From Nonomuraea cypriaca (GTDB lineage: Bacteria > Actinomycetota > Actinomycetes > Streptosporangiales > Streptosporangiaceae), in contig NZ_JADOGI010000014.1 in assembly GCF_015645445.1 (NCBI RefSeq), positions 18,457 through 82,456 on the forward strand: a DNA stretch of 64,000 bases, read 5' to 3'. A program made the position numbers and the translations under genes. Positions 50,539 through 59,678 of this stretch are shown here, piece after piece (the first letter of the stretch is position 1; every line of letters starts with the position of its first letter). The notes below the pieces were generated by a model. That model saw only the letters and a program-made list of their open reading frames with translations, was not told the DNA's origin and did no database searches.

Positions 50539-50862
50539 GCGCCCACGCCGCTTCGGCCGGCAGGCACGGGCATGACGACGTCTCATCAGATCGCGATGCC
50601 AGCGCAGGACGGTGTCCGGGCGGACGAGGAGTTGCAGTCGGCGCAGGATCTCGCGGGGCAGCGAGGTCAGAAGAGCGGCGAGAAAGGCCCGGTCCTCGGG
50701 GGCGAATCTCACTCTGGTGTCGGCGCCGAGTTGGCGTTCAAGGACGGTGATCTGGTGACGCAGGGCGAGTATCTCCACGTCCTTGTCCCGATCGCCCATG
50801 GGCAGCAACCGCAGCGCGGCGAACGTGTTCGTGACGGCGAGGTAGGCTAGGCGAAGGAGCAC
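50535..50862 (-). pseudogene. Truncated integrase-core IS, N-terminal fragment (minus strand)
   Basis: MLLRLAYLAVTNTFAALRLL, then DKDVEILALRHQITVLERQL and PDTVLRWHRDLMRRRHARA, breaking off at RGRPP. Same family as the fragment at 49332, opposite orientation. The DDE domain is absent. Confidence 0.8.
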
Positions 50863-51014
50863 GGCCGATCATCCTGCCGCACTTGGTTCCGTCGCCTGGA
50901 TGCTCGGAGCTCGCGCCGCCATGCGAAGCCCTCACATGGCAATGACCTGGGCGGATGTGATAATCGGCAGGCGCAGGGTCCCGTCAGACCACAGGTCAGA
51001 GCCATCATGGCTGC

Positions 51015-51175
51015 GTTTTGACGCGGCACACGCTGGTGGTTTCTCCCCGGCCCAGCTGGCTGAAGCGTTCTTGTGGACCGAACGTCGCAAAGTGTCCAAG
51101 GTCGGCACCGTCACCCTGCACCACAACGCCTACGAAGTCGGCCACGAGCTGGCCGGCCGCTACGTCGGGCACTGA
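51015..51175 (+). pseudogene. rve transposase C-terminal fragment
   Basis: Reads GGFSPAQLAEAFLWTERRKV SKVGTVTLHHNAYEVGHELA, the beta-barrel C-terminus of Mu-like/IS481 transposases. It may be the detached 3' end of the gene whose 5' and middle parts are at 45155 and 49201. Confidence 0.6.
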
Positions 51176-51271
51176 ACGCTACCGGTAGAGTCCGCACAAT
51201 GCCCTGCCGCCGCCCTGGCCAGCCCTGCTCCCCGCGCTGAGAATCGGTCCAGGAGAACTAAGGAGACGGAC

Positions 51272-51739
51272 ATGGCGTACACGGGATTGCGTTTGAAGAA
51301 GTCAGCCGTCGTACTGAGCGCGGCCGTCATGCCGCTGGCGGGCGGGGCCGCCAGCGCGAGCGCCAGCCAGGCGCAGTCGGGCCCGGCGCCCACGGTGGCC
51401 TGTTTGGCGGCCCCGCCGCCGGGCGTCGGCTGGTGGAAGGACTCCGAGTACCTTAACCCCGAGGCGTGCCTCAAGTGCACGTCCGCGGGCGCCTTCTGGG
51501 AGTCCACCGGCGAATACAACGCCTACTGCAGACGGGTGAACAACCCGGCCGGCACGATCACCCGGGCGGACCTTTATCTCTCCTGCAAGCGCTGCCGGAA
51601 CGCCGAGCCCTCCCGCCGAACCGGACGTGCGGGTGAAGTGGGTGAGCACGCTCGCGATCACTTCCTGAGGGACGGGGGTCAGATAGATCTCGCTGGTGCT
51701 GAGGTGCGCGTGGCCGAGGCCCCCATTGCACGTCGGTGA
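51272..51739 (+). CDS. Small secreted Cys-containing protein with read-through tail
   Basis: 155 residues. Signal peptide from residue 1 to about 32 (LKKSAVVLSAAVMPLAGGAASASA). The mature part has Cys residues in EACLKCTSAG, AYCRRVNN and LSCKRCRN. AAGGAG precedes ATG 51272. From about 51600 the frame runs through the antisense of an integrase relic, so the last 40-45 residues are foreign. The native protein was probably about 110 residues. Function unknown; such small secreted proteins are common in actinomycetes. Confidence 0.6.
   Translation: MAYTGLRLKKSAVVLSAAVMPLAGGAASASASQAQSGPAPTVACLAAPPPGVGWWKDSEYLNPEACLKCTSAGAFWESTGEYNAYCRRVNNPAGTITRADLYLSCKRCRNAEPSRRTGRAGEVGEHARDHFLRDGGQIDLAGAEVRVAEAPIARR
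51629..51718 (-). pseudogene. Integrase (tyrosine recombinase) C-terminal scrap
   Basis: Thirty residues, LGHAHLSTSEIYLTPVPQEV IASVLTHFTR, carry the LGH motif and the Tyr nucleophile context of phage-type integrases. Nothing of the rest remains. Confidence 0.65.
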
Positions 51740-51935
51740 GCGGCATATGGGGCTCGCGGTTCCCGGACTACTACGACGTGATGGTCGGCGGTGCCGTGGA
51801 CGTAGGCGAGTCGTACGAAGAGGCGGCGGTCCGCGAGCCGGCTGAAGAGCTGGGCGTTCGGGTACCGGTGCGCTTCCTGTTCGAGTTCCTCGCAAGCAGA
51901 ACATCCGGCTTCCGTACAGAGATGAGATCACCACC
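51736..51935 (+). pseudogene. Nudix hydrolase fragment with an altered Nudix box
   Basis: YYDVMVGGAVDVGESYEEAA VREPAEELGV aligns with GX5EX7REUXEEXGU, but the residue after RE is Pro-Ala rather than a large hydrophobic. The N- and C-terminal parts are missing; the frame degrades after FLFEFL. Probably inactive. Confidence 0.65.
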
Positions 51936-52179
51936 CGCTACCCACTGTCCATGCTGGTAAGCGCGGCCACGGGGTGTGGAACGATCACGTGTCGAATCAA
52001 GTTGATGCACGAACGGTCTGCTACCAGTTCGTCCAAGGCGTGCTCGGCCCGGTATCCCACGTAGCCGAACCTTTCCACACCGGCCCCGCCGCCGAGGCCA
52101 AGTGGTCACGGGTGGCTGGTGTCGGCTATGGCGTCGCGGAGAACTGGAGCGCCCACTCGACTCCTACGGAGAGAAGAAC

Positions 52180-53847
52180 ATGCCAGCCATCGAGCGTATC
52201 GGGCCCCAGCCGGTGCCGCATGACGCCACCGAGGTCATGATCCCCATGCGGGACGGGATTCGGCTCGCGGCCGATCTCTATCTCGCCGGTTTGCCCCGCC
52301 CAGGGCCCGTCGTGCTGGTGCGCATGCCGTACGACAAGGGCGGCGTCTACAGCTTCATGCCGCCGATCAGCCGTTACTTCCGGGCGCACGGGTATCACGT
52401 GCTGGTGCAGGACGTGCGCGGTAAGTACCGCTCGGAGGGGGTGCCCGAATTCGCCGTCAACGAGGTGAACGACGGCTATGACACGATCCTATGGCTCACA
52501 GAGCAGCCCTGGTGCGATGGCGACGTGGTGATGTGGGGCGATTCCTACTATGGCTATACCACCATCGCCGCAGCGATCAGCAGCCACCCGGCACTCAAAG
52601 CCATCGCACCACGGGTCACCGGGTCCCAGCTGTCCATGCCGCTGGAGTACAGCGACGGTACGCGTGACGTCGAGCAGATGGCACGTAAGGGCTACTTCGC
52701 CACCCACTACGTGGACGCCCACCGCTACGAATGGGAACCCGACTGGAATATCCACCCATTGAGGGTAGTTTTCGAGCGCTTCTTCGACCACGTGGGAATC
52801 CGATCGGCGAACTTCGACGCCGAGTTTCTCGGCGATTCGCGATTCGTGCCGGCCCCGCTCCAAGCGCTGCTGGAGAGCCCGCCCGTCCCCATCCTGTACA
52901 CGATCGGCTGGTTCGACATCTGCGCTGTCTGGGCCTGGCACGACGTGCGCGCCTTGTCCCGGCACCCCGCCTGGGCCGAACACCTCCATCTGCGCCTCGA
53001 AGCCATCGACCACGAGAACTACTGGCTCGGCCATGCCCCCGTCGTCCCGGACGATGACCACAGGACCGATCCCGCCGCCCTGGAGCGATTGCTGCCGCGC
53101 TACGTCAACCCCGCGATCGAGTTCTTCGACGCCGTACTGGGTCGCCGCGACGCGCCCCCGCCGCGCGTGCGCTACGAGATCTGCCACGGCGAGTGGCACG
53201 ACAGCACGACCTGGCCGCCGCCCGGCGCTGGCCGCCTCGAATACCACCTGACTCCGGGGGTCCTCACCGCCGAACCGGCGCCGCAGGAGATCCGGCTGGA
53301 ATGGACACATGACCCCGCCGAGCTCGTCCCCTCACCCGGCGCGGACCCCTTCGCCGCACTGGTGGACCGCTCGGATCTGGCGCCGATCGGCGAGCGCGAC
53401 GACGTGCTGCGCTTCTCCGGGCCCGCCACCGGCCAGGACACCGACCTGATGGGTGCTGCGGCCCTGTCGCTGCGCCTCACCGCCCCGGCAGGGGCGAACA
53501 TCCATACGCGCCTGCTGGACGTGACCCCTGAGGGACGCGCCTACCTCATCACTCACGGTCAGGCCCATCTTGACCTGGCCGCACGCGGTCAGCACGTCAT
53601 CATCGACCTGCAAAGCATCGCCTACCGGCTGCGTGAGGGACACCGGCTCGCGCTCGACATTATGAGCAGCGACTTCCCCCACTACGTCCCGGAAGCACCC
53701 GCTAGCGCCGATCCGTGGCGTGCCCTGCCCGGCGAGCCCACCACCAGGGAGATCACCTTGGGGGGACCCGCCGCATCCTGCCTGCGCATCGGCGACTGGC
53801 ACATCGACGACCTACGCCCGCCCTCGGCAGAACACCTCACCGCATGA
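52180..53847 (+). CDS. CocE/NonD-family hydrolase (X-Pro dipeptidyl-peptidase S15 type)
   Basis: 555 residues. PMRDGIRLAADLYL starts the alpha/beta fold. The nucleophile Ser is in MWGDSYYGYTTIAA, the Asp region in GWFDICAVWAWHD and the His in AIDHENYW. The C-terminal jelly roll (LRFSGPATGQDTDLMGAAAL) is the PepX_C domain. It hydrolyses acyl esters or X-Pro peptides, for example cocaine esterase or glutaryl acylase. GGAGAG precedes ATG 52180. It is intact within a broken region. No signal peptide. Confidence 0.9.
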   Translation: MPAIERIGPQPVPHDATEVMIPMRDGIRLAADLYLAGLPRPGPVVLVRMPYDKGGVYSFMPPISRYFRAHGYHVLVQDVRGKYRSEGVPEFAVNEVNDGYDTILWLTEQPWCDGDVVMWGDSYYGYTTIAAAISSHPALKAIAPRVTGSQLSMPLEYSDGTRDVEQMARKGYFATHYVDAHRYEWEPDWNIHPLRVVFERFFDHVGIRSANFDAEFLGDSRFVPAPLQALLESPPVPILYTIGWFDICAVWAWHDVRALSRHPAWAEHLHLRLEAIDHENYWLGHAPVVPDDDHRTDPAALERLLPRYVNPAIEFFDAVLGRRDAPPPRVRYEICHGEWHDSTTWPPPGAGRLEYHLTPGVLTAEPAPQEIRLEWTHDPAELVPSPGADPFAALVDRSDLAPIGERDDVLRFSGPATGQDTDLMGAAALSLRLTAPAGANIHTRLLDVTPEGRAYLITHGQAHLDLAARGQHVIIDLQSIAYRLREGHRLALDIMSSDFPHYVPEAPASADPWRALPGEPTTREITLGGPAASCLRIGDWHIDDLRPPSAEHLTA

Positions 53848-53901
53848 ACCTCTACGTCAAAACTCGCGCGTATGGTCTGATCTGAGGTTTCACCAATCGA
53901 G

Positions 53902-54150
53902 CTAGGCGGCTCGGCGGTACTCGTTGATCGCTCCTCCGAGTACCTTGTGGCGTTCAATCCGGCCTTCCATGGACACCACCACCTGTTCGTCTTGATCGGG
54001 TGGTCGTTGGCTGCGCGCCTGGTGAGGTCGGTGGCCGTTGTAGCGATCGATGTACTCGTCCAGAACCGAGCGCAGGTGATGTTCACCGTAGATCAGCATG
54101 CGGTCGGTACACTCGGCGCGCACCGTACGGATCCTGTGGGGCTCGAATAC
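53902..54150 (-). pseudogene. IS481-like transposase C-terminal fragment
   Basis: RTVRAECTDRMLIYGEHHLR SVLDEYIDRYNGHRPHQARS is the end of an integrase core (the DDE Glu in VRAE), finishing GGAINEYRRAA. The same family's intact end is GGLINEYKIAS at 55882. The remainder is missing. Confidence 0.85.
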
Positions 54151-54512
54151 TCGACCCACATGGTGACCTGCAGCTTTTGGCAAGCGGGCAAATCTTAAGC
54201 ACCACCGTCTAAGCGATCGCTCAAAACGACTTGTGCAGTCGCTCAACTCGATTGAGCGACTGCACAACATTGCTTGAGCGCCCGCTTAATGGATGATCTT
54301 CGCTTATCAAAGACTTGCAGGTGAGACCGTCGGATGCGATTTTCGGCACTCGCACAGCTCATCCTTGCGGCTCGGCACAGGCGGCCCCTCCCGTGGACGT
54401 GCTTGGATGCGTTGTCTTCCCAGGTGTCCGGCGTCAGAAGGCACATGGCCTCTCGCAGCGAAGGTTGAGCGTTATCGCCGAAGGTTGGTGACCGATTGGC
54501 GGGTCGGCCGGG
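54151..54512. other. Spacer with repeated GAGCG/CGCTC words
   Basis: No gene recognised. Contains the 16-base inverted repeat at 54231-54267, an AAGCGATCGCT palindrome at about 54211 and GCTTGAGCGCCCGCTTAA at about 54272, a local cluster of related inverted words. Confidence 0.5.
54231..54267. repeat. Perfect 16-bp inverted repeat, TTGTGCAGTCGCTCAA arms
   Basis: Arms 54231-54246 and 54252-54267 are exact reverse complements around CTCGA. Not followed by a T-run and not at the end of an intact gene; an IS end, recombination site or operator. Confidence 0.8.
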
Positions 54513-55115
54513 TTAGCTGTCGGTGCACGAGGGCCATTTGTCTGCCGCCCACTCCGGCCAGCTCGGCCAGCCCGCCGGTGGGGTGGGAATCTCGCCGCCG
54601 TCGAGTTCGGCAGCGTCAGGCACCTGGAACTGCTCCCGCCACGCATCCAGGTCGGCCTCGCTCATCGGGAACGTCTGATGCGGTGTTGTTTCCTGGCGAT
54701 GCGCGATGCGGGCGAGCTGGACGTCTTTGTCCACGGGCAGGTGGACCACCTGGCATGACGCCCCGACCGACCGGGCCAGCCAGCGCAGTGCCGACCGTTC
54801 ATCGCGGCTCCAGAGCCCGTAGTCGAGTACGACGCTGGTCCCCAGCCGCAGCGCCTGTAGGGCGACCGAGATGAGCCGCCCTTCGAGCACCCAGCGCTTG
54901 CCGTCGGCCATCGAATCGCCGAACAGCGGGATCATCCAGTGATCTGGGGTCAGCCGCAGCGCCCGGTGGGTTGCGGCGAGCTCTTTGGCGCGGGTGGTTT
55001 TCCCCGCCCCGGGGAGCCCGACCATCAGGAGCAGGGTGGCTGCACGCGGGTGCTGCATATTGCTGGGTCCGGCTGCATGCGGGTGCTGTGAATCGAAACG
55101 CTGCGACTGAGACAT
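54513..55115 (-). CDS. P-loop NTPase (AAA_33 / zeta-toxin-like kinase)
   Basis: 200 residues. The Walker A motif is LLLMVGLPGAGKTTRAKELA near residue 25, after a variable N-terminus. LRLTPDHWM, VVLDYGLWSRDERSALRWLA and a basic helix QLARIAHRQETTP fit small-molecule kinases of the AAA_33 family. AGGGAAG precedes ATG 55115; ATG 55058 is an alternative. The N-terminal region holds a short tandem repeat (QHPHAA, QHPRAA), which suggests slippage. No antitoxin-like partner is adjacent. Confidence 0.8.
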   Translation of the reverse strand: MSQSQRFDSQHPHAAGPSNMQHPRAATLLLMVGLPGAGKTTRAKELAATHRALRLTPDHWMIPLFGDSMADGKRWVLEGRLISVALQALRLGTSVVLDYGLWSRDERSALRWLARSVGASCQVVHLPVDKDVQLARIAHRQETTPHQTFPMSEADLDAWREQFQVPDAAELDGGEIPTPPAGWPSWPEWAADKWPSCTDS

Positions 55116-55881
55116 GACTTCCCTGATCAGGCAGGACGAACCGGCGTCACAGGAATATGAGTGACTTCCGGCAGGACACTGATCCGGCGGTACGTCCTGG
55201 CACTGCCCCATGCGGGGGCAGGCAATGGCCGCGGTTACAGGAACCGCGATACCGCCGCTAAGCGGCGGTTGTAGTCATGGGAGCGCAGCAGCACATGCCT
55301 TGATCATAGCGGACAGTCGATCCTGCGCTGACGGTCAGCACTACAACCAGCGCTGTCCTGTTCGGCGGGCATAGCGGGACTCTGTCCCTGGTCGGCTGGT
55401 GGTGCTGCCCGCCGCACGGGGACGCGGTACGGTGGGCACGGCGAAGCCTCCAGCCACGTTCGCCACGGAAACTTCGCTGAGACGAACCTACCGGTCACCA
55501 CTGTTCAGTGAGAACGATCAACCTCCACGCGACAGGACAGCACAGGACAGGAAGGAAACCAGTGTCCTGTGCCAGAACTTCGTCCTCACGACCCTGGGGC
55601 TGACCTGCGGTGAGGAATCTTGAGTGGCGACCGTCCATTAGGACCTCTCGCAACGGCCGCTTAGGCCAGAGGCGGCGAGCAAGATTCATTGGCAATCGAG
55701 GAAGATCTCCTGGCACCGGACAGCCAGGTGAGCAGCCTTGCCCGGAAGTTGTTCGAAACTGCGGTGACCTGCATAAACAGGAGCAGGAGCGGAGGGCAGA
55801 GAGGCTTTGGCGGTGGCGTTGGGGTGTGGTGTGGGGCTCAATAATAGGAATCGGTGTCTGACCTGCCGAATCTCGCCGGTT
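55116..55881. other. 766-base spacer with a cluster of hairpins
   Basis: Holds no recognisable gene. Three small stem-loops are packed into 55204-55269. Short frames at 55495-55716 (minus) and 55610-55861 (plus) have no support. Confidence 0.5.
55204..55269. ncRNA. Triple stem-loop cluster, possible structured leader
   Basis: Three adjacent stems: TGCCCC/GGGGCA (55204 on), CGCGGTT-ACAGG-AACCGCG (55230-55248) and ACCGCCGCT-A-AGCGGCGGT (55251-55269). On the minus strand this would be the leader of the kinase-like gene starting at 55115. Function unknown. Confidence 0.35.
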
Positions 55882-56841
55882 TCAGCTGGCGATCTTGTAC
55901 TCGTTGATGAGGCCGCCGAGGACGGCTCTGCGGTGTACTCGGTGGTTGGCCAGGTCGATGGGTGTTGGCGGTCCTGTTTCGGCTTGCGCTGGGGACAACT
56001 GTCGGATGCTGCGGTGAGGTCGGGCTGTGTTGTAGTGCTCCAGGTAGCGGGTGAGAGTTCGGCGTAGGTGTTGCTCGTTGAGGATGAGCATCCTGTCCAG
56101 GAGTTCGCGGCGTAGGGTGCCGATGAACCGTTCGCAGTGTGCGTTCGCTTTCGGGGCCTGCGGTGGACTCATGATGACCTGTAGGCTGGCGTCGGCGAAG
56201 ACCGCGTCGAAGGCATCGGTGAACTGGCCGCCGCGGTCGCGGATCAGGAACTTAAGCTTCGTCATGTCGGTGCCTGCGTTCATCAGAAAGTTGCGAGCGG
56301 CCTGGGCGGTCCACGGCCCGGTGGGATTGGCGGTGACGCCGAGCAGGTGGGCCCGGCGGCTGCCCTGTTCGAGCATGATCAGGGCGTACAGGCGTGTGAG
56401 GTTGACGGTGTCCACATGTAGGAAGTCCACGGCGACGATGTGTTCGGCCTGGGCGCTCAGGAACTGCTTCCACGTCGGCCCGCCACGGCGCGGGGCGGGG
56501 TCGACCCCGCCCCGGTTCAGGATGTGCCACACGGTAGAAGCCGAGATCTTGTGGCCGAGGCGGGTCAGTTCACCGTGGATACGCCGGTGACCCCATCCCG
56601 GGTTCTCCGCGGCCATGCGCAGGATGAGGGCCTTGACCGCAGCTGCGGTGGGTGGCCGTCCGGGGCGGCGACGTTTGCTGTAGTCCCATTTCTTCCCTAC
56701 GAGTGTGCGGTGCCAGGCCAGTAACGTGGCTGGAGTTACCGGGAAGATCTTGCCCCATTGGGGGCGGGGTATCAGGTGCGAGAGAGCCGCCAGCCACAGG
56801 CGGTCAGCTGGTTCGTAGCGTACCCGCGCGGTGCCTGTCAA
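55882..56841 (-). mobile_element. IS481/IS3-like integrase-core transposase, N-terminally truncated
   Basis: 319 residues with a complete DDE domain: IVAVDFLHVDTVNLTRLYAL (D), FLIRDRGGQFTDAFDAVF (D) and ANAHCERFIGTLRRELLD (E). The N-terminus begins at RVRYEPADRLWLAAL; fragments elsewhere (50535) show that about 40 residues with DVEILALRHQ should precede it. The IS256 remnant begins just beyond, so its insertion probably removed the start. Confidence 0.85.
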
Positions 56842-56980
56842 ACCGGCTGAGACAGTTCACGTCCAGGGAGATGGTGTGCGGGTGATCTAGCCCATGCTGT
56901 GGTGAGGGAGAGATCCATGTGACAAGAGACGGCCACTCCGTAATCCTTCGATTCGCTCATATCAACACGAAGGGGACGAA

Positions 56981-57515
56981 GTGGCCGTCAACGACATTGT
57001 GCCCGCTGCCGGGGAGTACTTGGAAGACACCCTCGCCGCGGCGAGCCCGGACCTGCTCCGGACGATGATCCGCGAGTTCGCCCAGCGGATGATGGATGCC
57101 GAGGTCGAGCAGCTGTGCGGCGCCGGCTACGGCGAAGTCAGCAGCGAGCGGGTCAACACCCGCAATGGCTCGCACCCGGCCGTGGGACACCCGCGCCGGG
57201 AGCATCGAGCTGGCCGTACCCCGGCTACGGCAGGGCTCCTACTTCCCGGAAGGTCCGCGAGGGCGGCCGGACGGTGACTGTGCACGCCCTGGTCGCCACC
57301 GGCGTCAACGCCGACGGGCAGCGCGAGATCCTCGGCCTGGACGTCGTGTCCAGCGAGGATGGCGCGGGTTGGCTGGCGTTCCTGCGCGGCCTGGTCGCCC
57401 GCGGTTTGTCCGGCGTGCTGATGGTGATCTCCGACTGCCACGCCGGGCTGCGCGACGCGATCGCCTCCACCTTGCCGGGCGCATCCTGGCAGAGGTGTCG
57501 AACCCACTGTGGAGC
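56981..57515 (+). pseudogene. IS256-family transposase, internally deleted, left of ISAzo13
   Basis: The N-terminus LLRTMIREFAQRMMDAEVEQ LCGAGYGEVSSERVNTRNG is clear. Frame changes occur near 57170-57250; SIELAVPRLRQGSYFPEG then joins directly to VREGGRTVTVHALVATGVNA, deleting about 110 codons. It stops at WQRCRTH, where the ISAzo13 left end begins. Confidence 0.85.
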
Positions 57516-59678
57516 CGTCAAGAAATAAGGCGTTGCTTTCCGATCTTGAACTCGTTGACTTGGTATGGGCATACCGAGCGAGGTCCGCGATCAGCTCGTC
57601 TCGCGGTTCAGAGTGCTGTTTCCCCATTTGAACGAGCGGCAGCGGCGTCTGGTGATGGGGCAGGAGGCTCGGCTGCTCGGACATGGTGGGGTGCGGAGGG
57701 TGGCGGTGGTGGCCGGGGTGTCCGAAACTACGGTCCGCGCCGGGGTGTTCGAGCTGGAGGCCGGCGAGGATCCGCTGCCGGACGGCCGTGTCCGTCGTCG
57801 TGGTGGAGGTCGCAAGGCCGCCGAAGCTCAGGACCCGGATCTGGTGCCAACACTGCTGGCGCTGGTGGAACCGGATGAGCGCGGGGATCCGATGTCGCCG
57901 CTGCGCTGGACCACCAAGTCGCTGCGCGATCTGGCCCACGAGCTGACCGGGCAGGGCCATCCAGTCTCGGCGCCGACGGTGGGCCGGCTGTTGAAGAAAC
58001 AAGGCTTCAGTCTGCAGGCCAATGCCAAGACGCTGGAAGGCAAGCAGCACCCGGACCGGGACGCGCAATTCCATTACATCAACGAGCAGGTCAAGGCCCA
58101 TCAGGCGGACGGCGAGCCGGTGATCAGCGTGGACACGAAGAAGAAGGAGCACCTGGGCGATCTGCCGAACGCCGGCCGGCAGTGGCGGCCCAAGGGCGAT
58201 CCGGTTCGGGTCGAGGACCACAGCTTCTTCTTCACCGGCCCGGACGTGCCGCATGCGATCCCGTACGGGATCTACGACGTGGCCAACGACGCGGGCTGGG
58301 TGAACGTCGGAGTCGATCACGACACCTCGGCGTTCGCGGTGGAGTCGATCCGGCGCTGGTGGCGTGGCCGCGGCAGCCGGGACTACCCGAACGCGAACCG
58401 GTTGCTGATCACGGCGGACTGCGGGGGCTCCAACAGCTATCGCTACCGGTTATGGAAGGCCGAGCTGGCCGACTTCGCCGCTGAGACCGGGCTGGCGGTG
58501 ACCGTCTGCCACTTTCCGCCCGGCACCAGCAAGTGGAACAAGATAGAGCACCGGCTGTTCTCGCACATCACCATGAACTGGCGCGGCAGGCCCCTGACCA
58601 GCCACGAGGTCGTGGTCAACAGCATCGCCGCGACCCGCACCCGCACCGGGCTGACCGTCGTGGCCGAACTGGACACCAACGCCTACCCACTGGGCGTGTC
58701 GGTGTCCGCCGAGCGGATGAGCATGCTGCCGATCGTCCCGCATACCGAGCGCGGCGCCTGGAACTACACGATCGGCCCGGCAGACGACAACCCGCACCTG
58801 CCCGTATGCGACGACCGGGCGCGCATCCGGTCCGAAAGCCTGCACGCCCTGGCCGATCCCCGGCTGACCGGGATGAGCCGCCAGGAGCTGAACGAGCTGG
58901 CCGGGTCCCTGGCCTCGCATCAGGCGGCCCTGGCCGAGCAGCGCAACTTCGAGATTCGCGGTGGCCCACGCCGACAGGCCAAGGCCGACCACGGACGACC
59001 TCTGCTCACCGCCGCCGACAAGGTCCTGATCGCCATCGTTTATCTCCGCCAGATCTGCTCTCAGCGCGTCCTGTCGGAGATGCTCGAGATCAGCCAGCCC
59101 CCGATCGGTCAGGCGGTCACCGAGATCGGCAAGTTACTGGCCGCCCGCAAACTCAAGATCGAGCCCACCGTGCTGCGCTTCACCAGCGCCGGTGCGCTTC
59201 GTGACTTCCTGGACAGCAACACCGTCCCGACGCGGCCGAACCGGCTGGCGCTGCTCGGAGAGCCGGCGCTGACCGGGATGAGCCGCCCGGAACTGGCCGC
59301 ACTGATTGAGCGGCTGTCGCTGCGGCAGGCCGCCGAGGCCGAGCAGCGCAAGCATCGCCAGCGCGGCGGTGACCGGCAGGCCGGCGCCCGTGGAGGCATC
59401 TTCCAGCAAAAGATCACCGACGCCGAGCGCGTCCTGGCGGTCATCCTGGGCATGCGCAAAGTCTGCACCTGGGAGGTCGTAGCCGAACTGTTTCAAGTGA
59501 GCCGGCGAACGATCGGCAACGCCAAGCTCTGGGTCCGCCCGCTGCTGGAGGAGACCGGCTACGCCGTCACCCGATCCGCAACCCGATACTCCAGCGCCGA
59601 CGCGCTCCTGAACGCCATCACACCGCACAACGACGACCCACGTGTCACAGAATCGACACCTTGATTCTTGACGGCTCC
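57511..59678 (+). mobile_element. ISAzo13-family insertion sequence
   Basis: Ends are GGAGCCGTCAAGAA at 57511-57524 and its reverse complement at 59665-59678, extendable to 18 of 20. It contains the 699-residue transposase. ACCCACT, part of an IS256 codon run (RTH), flanks it on each side in inverted orientation. Confidence 0.8.
57565..59664 (+). CDS. ISAzo13-family transposase with duplicated C-terminal module
   Basis: 699 residues. N-terminal HTH (GGVRRVAVVAGVSETTVRAG), then the family core with VISVDTKKKEHLGDLPNAGR, LITADCGGSNSYRYRLWKAE and FPPGTSKWNKIEHRLFSHIT, which holds the catalytic acids. After about residue 410 two related modules of about 130 residues follow, each starting LTGMSR(Q/P)EL and ending in an HTH-like part (LEISQPPIGQAVTEIGKLLA; FQVSRRTIGNAKLWVRPLLE). 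The tandem C-terminal pair makes it unusually long. Its TGA lies within the right inverted repeat. Confidence 0.88.
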   Translation: MGIPSEVRDQLVSRFRVLFPHLNERQRRLVMGQEARLLGHGGVRRVAVVAGVSETTVRAGVFELEAGEDPLPDGRVRRRGGGRKAAEAQDPDLVPTLLALVEPDERGDPMSPLRWTTKSLRDLAHELTGQGHPVSAPTVGRLLKKQGFSLQANAKTLEGKQHPDRDAQFHYINEQVKAHQADGEPVISVDTKKKEHLGDLPNAGRQWRPKGDPVRVEDHSFFFTGPDVPHAIPYGIYDVANDAGWVNVGVDHDTSAFAVESIRRWWRGRGSRDYPNANRLLITADCGGSNSYRYRLWKAELADFAAETGLAVTVCHFPPGTSKWNKIEHRLFSHITMNWRGRPLTSHEVVVNSIAATRTRTGLTVVAELDTNAYPLGVSVSAERMSMLPIVPHTERGAWNYTIGPADDNPHLPVCDDRARIRSESLHALADPRLTGMSRQELNELAGSLASHQAALAEQRNFEIRGGPRRQAKADHGRPLLTAADKVLIAIVYLRQICSQRVLSEMLEISQPPIGQAVTEIGKLLAARKLKIEPTVLRFTSAGALRDFLDSNTVPTRPNRLALLGEPALTGMSRPELAALIERLSLRQAAEAEQRKHRQRGGDRQAGARGGIFQQKITDAERVLAVILGMRKVCTWEVVAELFQVSRRTIGNAKLWVRPLLEETGYAVTRSATRYSSADALLNAITPHNDDPRVTESTP

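Noticed and set aside
55495..55861. 73- and 83-residue frames in the spacer
   Set aside because: Arg/Trp-rich, no ribosome-binding site, no family resemblance.
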